Shown one piece after another: positions 1 through 7,942 of a stretch of DNA of 62,223 nt (position 1 is its first letter; each line of letters begins with the position of its first letter). Origin of the DNA: Clostridiales bacterium. Lineage in GTDB: Bacteria; Bacillota; Clostridia; Oscillospirales; Oscillospiraceae. The notes under the pieces were generated by a model. That model was not told where the DNA came from. It saw nothing but the letters and a program-made list of their open reading frames with translations, and made no database searches. The stretch is taken from positions 1 through 62,223 of the forward strand of contig JAJBVG010000049.1 in assembly GCA_020859945.1 (NCBI GenBank), written 5' to 3'. Position numbers and translations under genes: made by a program.

Positions 1-54
1 ACCAATGACACGGGGATTTTCAGTCCCCTGCTCTACCAACTGAGCTACAGAGGC
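1..54 (-). tRNA. tRNA-Phe (GAA), partial at window edge
   Basis: The reverse strand reads the 5' acceptor strand, D arm, anticodon arm with loop CTGAAAA (anticodon GAA) and part of the variable region of tRNA-Phe. It matches the complete copy at 422-497 over its visible length. The T arm and 3' end lie outside the window. It is the last visible gene of the minus-strand tRNA operon. Confidence 0.93.
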
Positions 55-58
55 AAAT

Positions 59-133
59 TGGAGGCGCCACCCGGATTCGGACCGGGGAATAGAGGTTTTG
101 CAGACCTGTGCCTTACCACTTGGCTATGGCGCC
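59..133 (-). tRNA. tRNA-Cys (GCA)
   Basis: This is a full cloverleaf on the minus strand. Acceptor strands GGCGCCA and TGGCGCC pair, the anticodon loop is CTGCAAA (anticodon GCA), the discriminator is U as expected for tRNA-Cys, and CCA is encoded. It lies 5 bp from the partial tRNA-Phe. Confidence 0.95.
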
Positions 134-167
134 GTGTGCTTTCGTTAGAGCCGTTTAAGCTGGGCTG

Positions 168-196
168 TGGAGCGGAAGACGAGGCTCGAACTCGCT
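168..196 (-). pseudogene. Duplicated 3' fragment of tRNA-Gly
   Basis: These 29 bases are identical to 343-371, the 3' end of the intact tRNA-Gly: encoded CCA, acceptor 3' strand and most of the T arm. No anticodon arm or 5' acceptor strand can be found on the 5' side, so this cannot be a working tRNA. It could be a footprint of an integration event using the tRNA 3' end or a recombination remnant. Confidence 0.85.
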
Positions 197-342
197 TCCT
201 TGCCCCGGAAAAGCAGGGCTTTTCCGGGTACCCGGAACCTCCGATTGCAAAATTCGCCTGACGGCGAATTTAGGTGGAGGCAGCGCGTTCGATTCCCCTC
301 AACGACGTGAGAGGAAAACCAAACGTGACCGGTTCCCCTAAA
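197..342. other. Two-hairpin spacer between tRNA-Gly and its 3' copy
   Basis: This 146-bp stretch holds no gene. It carries a perfect 9-bp hairpin at 250-271 (AAATTCGCC, loop TGAC, GGCGAATTT) and a second hairpin at about 202-228 built on CCCGGAAAAGC and GCTTTTCCGGG. The arrangement resembles the spacers between pgi and its duplicated 3' ends at 36.1-36.4 kb. Confidence 0.7.
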
Positions 343-418
343 TGGAGCGGAAGACGAGGCTCGAACTCGCTACCTCCACCTTGGCAAGGTGGCGCTCTAC
401 CAGATGAGCTACTCCCGC
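343..418 (-). tRNA. tRNA-Gly (GCC)
   Basis: This is a complete cloverleaf. Acceptor GCGGGAG pairs with CTTCCGC, the anticodon stem CCACC/GGTGG encloses loop TTGCCAA (anticodon GCC), and CCA is encoded. Its last 29 bases recur at 168-196. Confidence 0.96.
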
Positions 419-421
419 AAA

Positions 422-497
422 TGGTGCCTCCGATCGGAATCGAACCAATGACACGGGGATTTTCAGTCCCCTGCTCTACCAACTGAGCTACAGAGGC
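422..497 (-). tRNA. tRNA-Phe (GAA)
   Basis: This complete copy has acceptor GCCTCTG/CGGAGGC, anticodon loop CTGAAAA (GAA), discriminator A and encoded CCA. It is the second tRNA-Phe in the cluster; the other is cut by the window edge. Confidence 0.96.
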
Positions 498-516
498 GTT
501 GAGAAAAGCAAAAAAG

Positions 517-593
517 TGGCGACCCGGAACGGGCTCGAACCGTCGACCTCCAGCGTGACAGGCTGGCGTTCTAACCAACTGAACTACCGGGCC
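517..593 (-). tRNA. tRNA-Asp (GTC)
   Basis: The 77-nt cloverleaf has acceptor GGCCCGG/CCGGGTC, anticodon stem CCAGC/GCTGG with loop CTGTCAC (GTC), discriminator G and encoded CCA. Confidence 0.96.
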
Positions 594-612
594 ACAAAAA
601 AGAAAAAGGAGA

Positions 613-689
613 TGGTGGGAACAACAGGGCTCGAACCTGTGACCCCATGCTTGTAAGGCATGTGCTCTAGCCAGCTGAGCTATGCTCCC
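613..689 (-). tRNA. tRNA-Val (TAC)
   Basis: The 77-nt cloverleaf has acceptor GGGAGCA/TGTTCCC, anticodon loop CTTACAA (TAC), discriminator A and encoded CCA. It is the first gene of the tRNA operon, 40 bp downstream of the promoter -10 box. Confidence 0.96.
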
Positions 690-729
690 TCGCTTGTTGC
701 CGCTGTCGTCCGCACTCTCAACAAGGGAT

Positions 730-758
730 ATTATACTGGTTCGTCCTTCGTTTGTCAA
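730..758 (-). promoter_or_regulatory. Promoter of the tRNA operon
   Basis: On the minus strand, TTGACA and TATAAT are separated by exactly 17 bases, a perfect sigma-A consensus placed just upstream of tRNA-Val. Confidence 0.92.
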
Positions 759-855
759 CAATTATTTTTACTTTTTCCCGGAGTTCCTGTGCGGGGAAAA
801 ACGGGGAGCGCCGCAGGCTTTGTCCCACAGCACTCCCACATTCAGGAAACAACGG

Positions 856-1779
856 TCATTTCACCAGCGGGGAGGGATACAGCCCCTCGTCGGTTTTGCG
901 CTGGAGGGCCGCCACCACGCCGGGGCGGTCGGCCTTGTAGGTCACGCCGTACCACTTGTCCCGGCTGGAGAGGACCTTGATGTCCGCCTTGCCGCTCTGG
1001 AGCATCTCCGTGACAGTCAGGGGCAGGAAGAACTCGCCCTTCAGGGGGTTCTCCACCAGGGCCTTGTCCAGGAACGCGGGGAACTCCGCCGCCAGCTCCT
1101 TCACAAAGCTGGGCCGGAAGCACCACAGGTTCATGGAAACCAGCGTATCCGGGTCCAGGTCGGACCAGGTGGCCCCGCCGTCCAGGGTGGTGCGGATGCC
1201 GCCGGGGTAAGTCTCGATCTGGGTGTGCTCGGTCACGCGGGTCAGGCAGCCGTTTTCGTCCAGGTCGCACACGCCCCGGGCCACGCTGCCGCTCTCAGTC
1301 ACAGTGTTTTTCAGATGGTAGCCCACCATAGCGTAGTGACACTTGCCCGGCTCATCGTCTGCGCCGCTCAAAAAGTCGTAGGCCGCCCGGAACGCCTCCG
1401 GCCCATAGTAGTCGTCGGAGTTGATGACGGCGAAGGGTGCGTCCAGCACCTCCTGAGCGCAGAGGATCGCGTGGCTGGTGCCCCAGGGCTTCACCCGTCC
1501 TTCGGGGACGGCGTAGCCTTCAGGCAGCATATCCAGCTGCTGGAAAGCGTAGCGCACCTCCATGTAGCTGGACACCCGGCTGCCCACGGTGGCCTTGAAC
1601 GCCTCCTCGATCTCGTGTTTGATGATAAAAACCACCGTTTCGAAGCCCGCGCGGTGGGCGTCGTAGATGGAATAGTCAATGATAAATTCGCCGCTGGGTC
1701 CCACCGGGTCCATCTGCTTCAGGCCGCCGTACCGACTGCCCATACCGGCGGCCAGCACCGCCAAAATCGGTTTGTTCAT
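856..1779 (-). CDS. Sugar-phosphate nucleotidyltransferase family protein
   Basis: The 307-residue protein begins with a Rossmann-type nucleotide-binding segment (AVLAAGMGSRYGGLKQ), the glycine-rich loop of NTP transferases that make NDP-sugars. INSDDYYG near residue 118 fits the metal/nucleotide-binding acidic site of the fold. A GGAGGAAA ribosome binding site precedes the ATG. It has its own promoter and stands alone, divergent from the alcohol dehydrogenase. The sugar substrate cannot be told from sequence. A capsule or glycolipid precursor role is inference. Confidence 0.85.
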   Translation of the reverse strand: MNKPILAVLAAGMGSRYGGLKQMDPVGPSGEFIIDYSIYDAHRAGFETVVFIIKHEIEEAFKATVGSRVSSYMEVRYAFQQLDMLPEGYAVPEGRVKPWGTSHAILCAQEVLDAPFAVINSDDYYGPEAFRAAYDFLSGADDEPGKCHYAMVGYHLKNTVTESGSVARGVCDLDENGCLTRVTEHTQIETYPGGIRTTLDGGATWSDLDPDTLVSMNLWCFRPSFVKELAAEFPAFLDKALVENPLKGEFFLPLTVTEMLQSGKADIKVLSSRDKWYGVTYKADRPGVVAALQRKTDEGLYPSPLVK

Positions 1780-1885
1780 CTCTGTTTTCCTCCAAAGTCA
1801 TCAGAACCGTCCTTCTCTGCGGCGCATTTCGCCTGGGACGGCTTTCTTTTTGGTGCATCATATGGTGTAAAATCACACCTGAGAC

Positions 1886-1914
1886 AGTATACCACGCCTT
1901 TCCAGTTCTGACAA
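1886..1914 (-). promoter_or_regulatory. Promoter of the nucleotidyltransferase gene
   Basis: TTGTCA, a 17-base spacer and TATACT on the minus strand, about 107 bp upstream of the ATG. The rest of the 1780-2105 gap holds only this and the promoter of the divergent gene. Confidence 0.75.
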
Positions 1915-2021
1915 CCGTCTCTTTGTCCAAACAAATCATTTTGCGGCGGGACGCCGTAGGGCGAAAAACCCGTTTGGACGCGAAATTAACGGAAGATTTA
2001 CAAAGAAATTCCCCGCCGCTC

Positions 2022-2049
2022 TTGCTTTTCCCGCAAAATCAGGTATACT
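2022..2049 (+). promoter_or_regulatory. Promoter of the alcohol dehydrogenase operon
   Basis: TTGCTT, a 16-base spacer and TATACT, about 56 bp before the ATG of the dehydrogenase gene. Confidence 0.65.
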
Positions 2050-2105
2050 TTTGAATAGTATCACTTTTCCATTGCGGTTCTATTACCTTTTCCGGGGGTT
2101 TTTCT

Positions 2106-3284
2106 ATGAATCAATTTACCTACTGCGTTCCCACCAACGTGATTTTCGGCGCGGGGACGGTTTCTCAGGTGGGACAGGCCGTGGCCCAGTGCGGCGGCAC
2201 CCATGTGCTGGTCCTCTACGGCGGGGGCAGCGTCCTCCGCAACGGCACATTGGACAAGGTCACCGCCTCGCTGGACGAGGCGAAGCTGCGCTACGACGTG
2301 GAGGGCGGCGTACAGCCCAACCCCCGGCTGGCCCTGGCCCAGAAGCTGACCGACAAGTACCAGACCTCCGGCATCGACTTCCTGCTGGCAGTGGGCGGCG
2401 GCAGCGTGCTGGACACCGCCAAGGCCATGGCGATGGGGCTTTACGGCGGCAGCCCCATCTGGGACTACTTCGACCGTACCCGCCCCGTCACCGGCGAACT
2501 GCCTGTGGGCAGCGTGCTGACCATCGCCGCCGCCGGCAGCGAAACCAGCGACTCCGCCGTACTGACCAACGAGGAGATTCACGTGAAGCGGGGCTGTTCT
2601 ACCCCCCACAACCGGCCCCGGTTCGCCATCATGGACCCGGAACTGACCTATTCCCTGCCCCCCTACCAGACCGCCTGCGGCGTGACCGACATCATGATGC
2701 ACACCCTGGAGCGCTATTTTGCCAAGGACGCTGGGCAGAACCAGATGACCGACGGCATCGCGGAGGCGCTGCTGCGCAACGTGATGGAAAACGGCCTGAT
2801 CGCCATGAATGAGCCGGAGAATTACCAGGCCCGCAGCGAGATCATGTGGAGCGGCAGCCTGAGCCACAACGACCTGACCGGCCTGGGCCGGGACAAGGAC
2901 TTCGCCGTTCACCAGCTGGGCCACCAGCTCAGCGCCGTCTATGACCTGGCCCACGGTGCCAGCCTCTCCGCCATGTGGCCCCACTGGGCCAGATACGTCT
3001 GCCGCAACGACATGGCCCGCTTCGCCAATCTGGGCCGGAAGGTGCTGGGCCTGCGCAGCGACGACGACGAGACCTGTGTGCTGTCCACCATCCGGGGCTT
3101 CATGGACTACTGGCACACCCTGGGGATGCCCGTCTGCCTGGGGGACTGCATCGGCGTCCAGAACGAGGCCACCCTCAAGTCCCTGGCAAAGGGCTGCTCT
3201 TACCAGGGCACCCGCACCATCGGTGCGTTCGTGAAGCTGGACCAGGACGACATGCTGGAAATCTACCGCATGGCCAACATCTGA
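2106..3284 (+). CDS. Iron-containing alcohol dehydrogenase (butanol dehydrogenase-like)
   Basis: The 392-residue protein has the group III alcohol dehydrogenase layout. An N-terminal dinucleotide fold carries AVGGGSVLDTAKAMA near residue 98. The C-terminal helical half carries metal ligands: Asp and His in TDIMMHTLERYF and the His pair in VHQLGHQLSAVYDLAHG. Length fits the YqhD/BdhA branch, which reduces aldehydes with NAD(P)H. The ribosome binding site is weak (TCCGGGGG). The next gene starts 4 bp after its stop, so the two are probably co-transcribed. The aldehyde substrate is unknown. Confidence 0.92.
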   Translation: MNQFTYCVPTNVIFGAGTVSQVGQAVAQCGGTHVLVLYGGGSVLRNGTLDKVTASLDEAKLRYDVEGGVQPNPRLALAQKLTDKYQTSGIDFLLAVGGGSVLDTAKAMAMGLYGGSPIWDYFDRTRPVTGELPVGSVLTIAAAGSETSDSAVLTNEEIHVKRGCSTPHNRPRFAIMDPELTYSLPPYQTACGVTDIMMHTLERYFAKDAGQNQMTDGIAEALLRNVMENGLIAMNEPENYQARSEIMWSGSLSHNDLTGLGRDKDFAVHQLGHQLSAVYDLAHGASLSAMWPHWARYVCRNDMARFANLGRKVLGLRSDDDETCVLSTIRGFMDYWHTLGMPVCLGDCIGVQNEATLKSLAKGCSYQGTRTIGAFVKLDQDDMLEIYRMANI

Positions 3285-3287
3285 GCC

Positions 3288-4136
3288 ATGTTCGGATATG
3301 TAGTGGCGAATCAGGCCATTTTGACCGATGAGCAAGTGGACCGCTACCGTGCGGTCTACTGCGGCCTGTGCCGGACCATCGGGCGGCGGCACGGGCAACT
3401 CTCCCGCCTCTCCCTGACCTATGACATGACCTTTCTGGTGCTGCTGCTGGACAGCCTGGAGGAACCAGACCTCGCCACCGGGCAAAAGGGCTGCATCGCC
3501 CATCCAGTGGGCAAACAGAACTGGCGGCAGAGCCAGTGGACCGACTACGGGGCGGACATGAACGTGGCCCTGGCCTACTACAACTGTCTGGACGACTGGA
3601 ACGACGACCATAACGTGGTCAAGTACGCCTGCGCCCAGGCCCTCCGCCCCGCCTGCCGGGACATCCGGGAGCGTTGGCCGGACCAGTGCCGCCGGATGAC
3701 AGAGAGCCTGGAGCGGCTGAGCGCGCTGGAGCGGGAGCGTTCCGCCAGCTTGGACGACACCTCCAAGTGCTTCGGCCAGCTGATGGCTGGGCTGTTCGCC
3801 CCCCAGGGGGGCTACTGGCAGCCCACACTGGAGCGCATGGGGGACTGGCTGGGCCGGTTCATCTACGTGATGGACGCGGTGCTGGACGAGGAGGCCGACC
3901 GGAAAAAGGGCCGCTACAACCCCGTCACCGCCTTCCGGGAGGCCAACGGCGGCTTTGAGCCGCTGCCGGTGCTGGAAATGCTCATTGGAGAGAGCACCAT
4001 GGCCTTTGAAGCTCTGCCCCTGGAGCAGGATTTAGACCTGCTCCGCAACATCTTATATTCCGGCGTCTGGACCCAGTGGGTGAACAGGCAAAAGAAAGCA
4101 CAAAAAGCGCGACAGGAGGAATCCACCGAACTATGA
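3288..4136 (+). CDS. DUF5685 family protein
   Basis: The 282-residue protein starts MFGYVVANQAIL and has YCGLCRTIG near residue 25, features I associate with the clostridial DUF5685 family of unknown function. It is predicted soluble and largely helical, without a signal peptide. The stop overlaps the start of the J-domain gene as ATGA, so the two are translationally coupled and may act together. The Cys pair could bind metal, but that is speculation. Confidence 0.8.
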   Translation: MFGYVVANQAILTDEQVDRYRAVYCGLCRTIGRRHGQLSRLSLTYDMTFLVLLLDSLEEPDLATGQKGCIAHPVGKQNWRQSQWTDYGADMNVALAYYNCLDDWNDDHNVVKYACAQALRPACRDIRERWPDQCRRMTESLERLSALERERSASLDDTSKCFGQLMAGLFAPQGGYWQPTLERMGDWLGRFIYVMDAVLDEEADRKKGRYNPVTAFREANGGFEPLPVLEMLIGESTMAFEALPLEQDLDLLRNILYSGVWTQWVNRQKKAQKARQEESTEL

Positions 4137-4828
4137 TCGACGATCCTTATAAAGTATTGGGGGTAACTCCTGACACTCCGCCGGATGAGATCAAGAAGGC
4201 TTACCGCAAGCTGGCCAAGCAGTACCACCCCGACCTGCACCCCAACGACCCGGAGTGCGCCAGGAAGATGAACGAGATCAACGCCGCTTACGACCAGATC
4301 AACAATCCCCAGAAGTACCAGCGGCAGCAGCCCAACTACAACAGCGGCGGTTCCGCCTACGCCGACCCCTTCCGCAGCTATCAGCAGCAGTCCCAGCGCC
4401 GCACCACCTACGACACCCGGCAGGACGGCCCGGAGTTCCAGTCTGCGTGGCACTTCGTCCAGGCGGGCAGCTACCAGGACGCGCTGAACGTGTTGAACCG
4501 GATGGATGCCAAAGAGCGCAACGCCCGGTGGTATTATATCAGCGGAATGGCCAACTCCGGCCTGGGCAACAAAATCCTCGCCGTTCAGCAGCTCCAGCAG
4601 GCGGTTCGTCTGGACCCCAACAACATGGAGTACCAGATGGCCCTCCAGCAGGTCCAGATGGGCGGGCAGTTCTACCAGCAGCAGAACGCCGACTTCTGCA
4701 CCATGAGCGGCCACCACAACTGGTGCCTGTACATGTGTCTGCTGAATCTGCTGTGCAACTGCTGCTGCAACTGCGGCGGCGGCGGATACTACGGCGGGTA
4801 CGGCGGCTACTATGGGCCGATGGGCTAA
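4133..4828 (+). CDS. J-domain protein with TPR-like middle and Cys/Gly tail
   Basis: The 231-residue protein has an N-terminal J domain (residues 1-62) with the HPD motif in KQYHPDLHP, the element that stimulates the ATPase of DnaK. There is no zinc-finger or C-terminal substrate domain of true DnaJ. A Gln/Tyr-rich linker is followed by a TPR-like helical stretch at about 105-180. The tail has CLLNLLCNCCCNCGGGG and then Gly-Tyr repeats, suggesting membrane association or acylation. The ATG overlaps the upstream stop and fits the J-domain start, with AGGAGGA 12 bp before it. It is probably a specialised co-chaperone with an unknown client. Confidence 0.88.
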   Translation: MIDDPYKVLGVTPDTPPDEIKKAYRKLAKQYHPDLHPNDPECARKMNEINAAYDQINNPQKYQRQQPNYNSGGSAYADPFRSYQQQSQRRTTYDTRQDGPEFQSAWHFVQAGSYQDALNVLNRMDAKERNARWYYISGMANSGLGNKILAVQQLQQAVRLDPNNMEYQMALQQVQMGGQFYQQQNADFCTMSGHHNWCLYMCLLNLLCNCCCNCGGGGYYGGYGGYYGPMG

Positions 4829-4831
4829 GAA

Positions 4832-4865
4832 CAATTAGCAATTAGCAATGTGCAATGTGCAATTA
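4832..4865 (+). repeat. CAATNNG heptamer array
   Basis: CAATTAG and CAATGTG units repeat with a 7-base period, beginning 3 bp after the stop of the J-domain gene. This is one of about a dozen such arrays in the window. Confidence 0.85.
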
Positions 4866-4986
4866 CTGTGATTTCGGGCGGTTTCCTTGAATCAGCCCTG
4901 TCAGTGATTGAAAGGACTCTCCTTTTGCCAACCACTAAAAACGCGGCTGATACAAAGGGCTGACCAAATTTAACTTTATCGACCAC

Positions 4987-5034
4987 AAAAAAGCTCTGAG
5001 CGCCGCTGTTCTACAGCCGCTCAGAGCTTTTTCA
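4987..5034. terminator. Bidirectional terminator
   Basis: AAAAAGCTCTGAGCG and CGCTCAGAGCTTTTT form a long perfect stem between two convergent genes, with T runs in both directions. Confidence 0.9.
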
Positions 5035-5054
5035 ACTGTTTGGTCAGAGAGAAA

Positions 5055-6536
5055 TCAGTCCGTCGTCAGGCTCAGCCAGAACGCCGCCCGCCCCTGAATG
5101 GAAGTGGTGCTTGCCGGGTAGCCCTCGGTCATCAGCGTGCCGTCGCAGGAGACAAAGAACACGTTGCCGGTGGTCTCGTTTACGTCCCGCAGCCACCACA
5201 GGGCGTCTTTGGACCCCATGACCTCCTGATAGGCCAAATACTCCTGGGCGCTGAGCAGGAAAACCCGGTCGGTGACGCCGTCCCCAGTCTCAGTCTCCTC
5301 CATCAGGGCCAGTTCCGCCTGGGAGAACCGCTCCGCCGTGTAATCGCTGTTCAGGGCGGCGCGGATGTCGCTGTCGGCCCAGGAAACGTCCTCAGCGGAG
5401 GCGCTATAGGGCACGTCGCCGTAGAGCTTGGCGGAAAGCAGCAGCGCGCTGTCCTCGGTTTTGTCCAGCAGGATGTATTCGTCCTTGCCGTAGGTCATCC
5501 GGCCCCCCGGCTCCAGCTGGGCCAGGTAGGTCACCTCTGTCTGGTAGCGCAGCTCCTCGCTGCCTTCCCAGTCCCAGGCTTTCAGCAGGTGGTTCAGGGC
5601 GGATTCGTAGTTCTCGCTCTCCAGGGCAGTCTGGGCCAGGTAGTAGTGGCACTCCTGATAGAGGGTCGCGCTGTCGGCGTAGCCCTCGCACTTGTCAAAG
5701 AGGCTGGCGGCGGAGGAATAGCTGCCCGCCTCCATTTTTTCCAGGCCCTGCTCGTAGCGGATCTGGTTCATCAGCTCGTCGCTGTCCCTGTACTCTACGC
5801 CGCTGAGCAGATAGGTGGCGGTGGACTCCATCCCCGCCGAGGCCAGAGCCTTGGCCGCCTGGTAGCGGAACACATCCGTCTGCACACCCTGGACGACGCC
5901 GAAAATCACCAGCACCACCAGCACCACCGCCGCGATGGTCAGCGGGCGGCGGGCGGCGTGGATCTTTTGCAGCCGCTTTTCACATTCTGCGGCCTGCTGG
6001 TCGGCGTCCTCATAGCCGGAAATGCGCTCAAAGGCGCGGGCCGCAGTAAACCAGTCGTTTTCCGTGACGGCGCGGGCCTTTTGGTCCTGAGCCGACTGGT
6101 AGGCGTCCCGATAGCCCTCGTCCAGAGTGGTTTGGGCCTGAGCGGAGTAACGCTCCGCCAGTTGGGGCGCGTCGTTCAGGTCCCCCGCCCGCTCGAACAT
6201 CTCCGCCGCCTTTTGGTAATAGGCGGCCTGCTCCTGGAACGGCACCGCGCACCTGGCCCCAGTCAGGTATTTGGTCCCCTGGTCGTAATAGTCCTCCGGC
6301 GATTCCAGCTTGGGCTTGGCGCTGGCCTTCTTGCGGGCGGCTTCCCGCTTTTTGTCCGCGATTTGTTCCAGGGCCTTGAGGCTCAGGTAACGGCTGGCGA
6401 TCCGCCTGGCATAGACCACATCTTCCCGGCTCTTGGGCTTGGGCGGATGGGAGGGCAGACAGATGATGTCCACCTCCGGCACCGGGGGCACTTTTGAGGG
6501 CGTGGCTGCCGTTTGGGTTGTCTTATCTTCGGCCAT
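5055..6536 (-). CDS. TPR-like membrane protein with DUF6273-like C-terminus
   Basis: The 493-residue protein has a Pro/Lys-rich cytoplasmic N-terminus, helical repeats at about 80-185 (EDYYDQGTKYL, AERYSAQAQTTLDEGY), one transmembrane segment at about 200-218, extracytoplasmic TPR-like repeats at about 220-350, and a C-terminal domain at about 355-493. That last domain (WLRDVNETTGNVFFVSCDG) resembles DUF6273, often found on cell-surface proteins of Clostridia. No enzyme site is visible. It stands alone. A scaffold or envelope sensor role is inference. Confidence 0.75.
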   Translation of the reverse strand: MAEDKTTQTAATPSKVPPVPEVDIICLPSHPPKPKSREDVVYARRIASRYLSLKALEQIADKKREAARKKASAKPKLESPEDYYDQGTKYLTGARCAVPFQEQAAYYQKAAEMFERAGDLNDAPQLAERYSAQAQTTLDEGYRDAYQSAQDQKARAVTENDWFTAARAFERISGYEDADQQAAECEKRLQKIHAARRPLTIAAVVLVVLVIFGVVQGVQTDVFRYQAAKALASAGMESTATYLLSGVEYRDSDELMNQIRYEQGLEKMEAGSYSSAASLFDKCEGYADSATLYQECHYYLAQTALESENYESALNHLLKAWDWEGSEELRYQTEVTYLAQLEPGGRMTYGKDEYILLDKTEDSALLLSAKLYGDVPYSASAEDVSWADSDIRAALNSDYTAERFSQAELALMEETETGDGVTDRVFLLSAQEYLAYQEVMGSKDALWWLRDVNETTGNVFFVSCDGTLMTEGYPASTTSIQGRAAFWLSLTTD

Positions 6537-6557
6537 ATGGTTGACAGCTCCTTTGAG

Positions 6558-6831
6558 AATAGCTCCTAGCTCCTAGCTTTTAGCTCTTAGCTTGGCTGTG
6601 CTTGCTTTTACAGATTATCCTTGAATTAGCCTTGTCAGTAATTTCAGCGGAAACCCCTCCACCATGCTTCGCATGGTCCCCTTCCGCCGTCAAGCGGCAC
6701 TTCCGGGGCTTTGCCCCTCCCTGCCCTTTCAGGGCGGCAAGAGGGATGGCCGCTTGTGGTGGCTGCTTTTTTTCCTTTTTAGCTGTTCGCTTTCGGTTTG
6801 TAGTGCCTGACTAACAGCTAACAGCTACATT
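6558..6831. repeat. Inverted TAGCTNN arrays flanking a GC-rich hairpin repeat
   Basis: The 6537-6864 gap holds no gene. TAGCTCC-type heptamers at 6558-6596 and inverted CTAACAG heptamers at 6808-6831 bracket a GC-rich mosaic at about 6650-6745 (modules AGCGGCACTTCCGG and CCCTTTCAGGG) that recurs elsewhere in the window. Confidence 0.8.
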
Positions 6832-6864
6832 ATACCATTCTTAGCGGGAAATGCAACGGTATTC

Positions 6865-7503
6865 TCACAGGCTGTCCTGGAGCCGCTGGGGGTCCAGCAG
6901 ACGGAGGGACCCGTAACCGGTCTCCACCAGGCCCTCCCTCGCCAGCCGGTTGATCACCCGGCTGACCGTGACCCGGCTGGTCCCCACGGCGGCGGCGATC
7001 TCCTCCTGGGTGCAGGCCACCGCGCCCTCCTTCGTCCGGGGCAGGGAGAGGAGATAGCGGACCACCCGCTGCCGGGCCGGGCGGAAGGACATGTCGTCCA
7101 CGTGGGTGGAGAGCATCCGCACCGTCCGGGCCAGGTATTGCAGCAGCGCCCAGGCCAGCTGGGGGTCGTCGGCCAGCACGCGGGCGGCGTCCTCCCGGCC
7201 AATGCGCACCACCTGGCAGTCCGCCGCCGCCACCGCGGAGGACACCCGGGGCAGCCGGTCAAAAAAGGACGCCTCCCCGAAGAGGTTCCCCGCCTGATAG
7301 ACGGTCAGCACCTTTTCGCCGCCGTCCTCCGAGCTGATGAAGGTCCTGACCCGCCCGGACTGGAGATAATAGAAGCTGTTCGCCGGGGTGTCCTGCAAAT
7401 AGATGAGCTGACCCGCCCGGTAAGGGGTGGGCCGCCGGATGCGGGCGAAGGGCAGCCAGATGTCGTCGGGCAGACCCATCTCCTGAATACTGAAGTATTC
7501 CAC
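6865..7503 (-). CDS. Crp/Fnr family transcription regulator
   Basis: The 212-residue protein has an N-terminal cyclic-nucleotide-binding-like beta barrel (about 15-120: YYLQSGRVRTF, GNLFGEASFFDRLPR) and a C-terminal winged helix with CTQEEIAAAVGTSRVTVSRV. I place the start at GTG 7503, preceded by AGAGGTGA. A longer ATG frame would start at 7566, inside the promoter. No Cys cluster for an iron-sulfur centre is seen, so an Fnr-type oxygen sensor is unlikely. The ligand is unknown. A palindrome over its promoter suggests autoregulation. Confidence 0.88.
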   Translation of the reverse strand: MEYFSIQEMGLPDDIWLPFARIRRPTPYRAGQLIYLQDTPANSFYYLQSGRVRTFISSEDGGEKVLTVYQAGNLFGEASFFDRLPRVSSAVAAADCQVVRIGREDAARVLADDPQLAWALLQYLARTVRMLSTHVDDMSFRPARQRVVRYLLSLPRTKEGAVACTQEEIAAAVGTSRVTVSRVINRLAREGLVETGYGSLRLLDPQRLQDSL

Positions 7504-7537
7504 GCCGCCGTCACCTCTTTTTTGAATTTCCAGCTTA

Positions 7538-7566
7538 ATTGTAACATGGTTTACATTCTTTTTCAA
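7538..7566 (-). promoter_or_regulatory. Crp/Fnr gene promoter with overlapping palindromic operator
   Basis: On the minus strand TTGAAA, 17 bases and TACAAT form a near-consensus promoter. TGTAA-N6-TTACA (7540-7555) covers the spacer and -10 box and has the spacing of Crp/Fnr sites. Binding there would block RNA polymerase, so repression by the gene's own product is plausible. Confidence 0.8.
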
Positions 7567-7659
7567 GGGATGATGTCATAATAGAAAAGAAGTTCATGAT
7601 TATCGCTTCGCTCAGATGCAGCACAAAGTTTTTCAAACTGATAGCTTGTATTCCCTTAT

Positions 7660-7880
7660 TGACCACCCCCCTTGCCTCCCTAACGGGAACCCAGCCAAAG
7701 CCCAGCGAAACGGGTTTGGCTGGGAGAGGAGGCGTGACGAAATGGACGAGACCTGTCGCTTGCGGCGGGGCGAGGGATATGAAGTCCACGCCGACGAGGG
7801 AGGAGGGCCGCCGCCTTTAGGCGGTGGCGCAGGGAGGGGCAACGCCCCGGAAGTGCCGCTTGACGGCAGAGGGGTTTCAA
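7660..7880. repeat. GC-rich hairpin repeat mosaic
   Basis: The 7567-7942 gap contains a mosaic of short palindromic modules: CCCAGCCAAAGCCCAGCG with GGGTTTGGCTGGG, GGCCGCCGCCTTTAGGCGG and GGGGCAACGCCCC. The same modules occur near 9.8, 22.7, 28.4, 34.9, 48.9, 56.9 and 58.8 kb. No gene is seen in it. Confidence 0.8.
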
Positions 7881-7942
7881 CTCAAAACTGTACGAAAAAA
7901 CAATCAACATGACGCTATTATCGTGAAGGAGGAACGATCCCT

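Noticed and set aside
58-980. Open reading frames across the tRNA cluster and its upstream region
   Set aside because: They run over tRNA genes in several frames, have no ribosome binding site and look like translations of tRNA sequence.
682-1911. A 409-codon plus-strand frame opposite the nucleotidyltransferase
   Set aside because: It is antisense to a clear enzyme gene, is rich in His/Gly/Val as expected of an antisense shadow in GC-rich DNA, and has no start signal.
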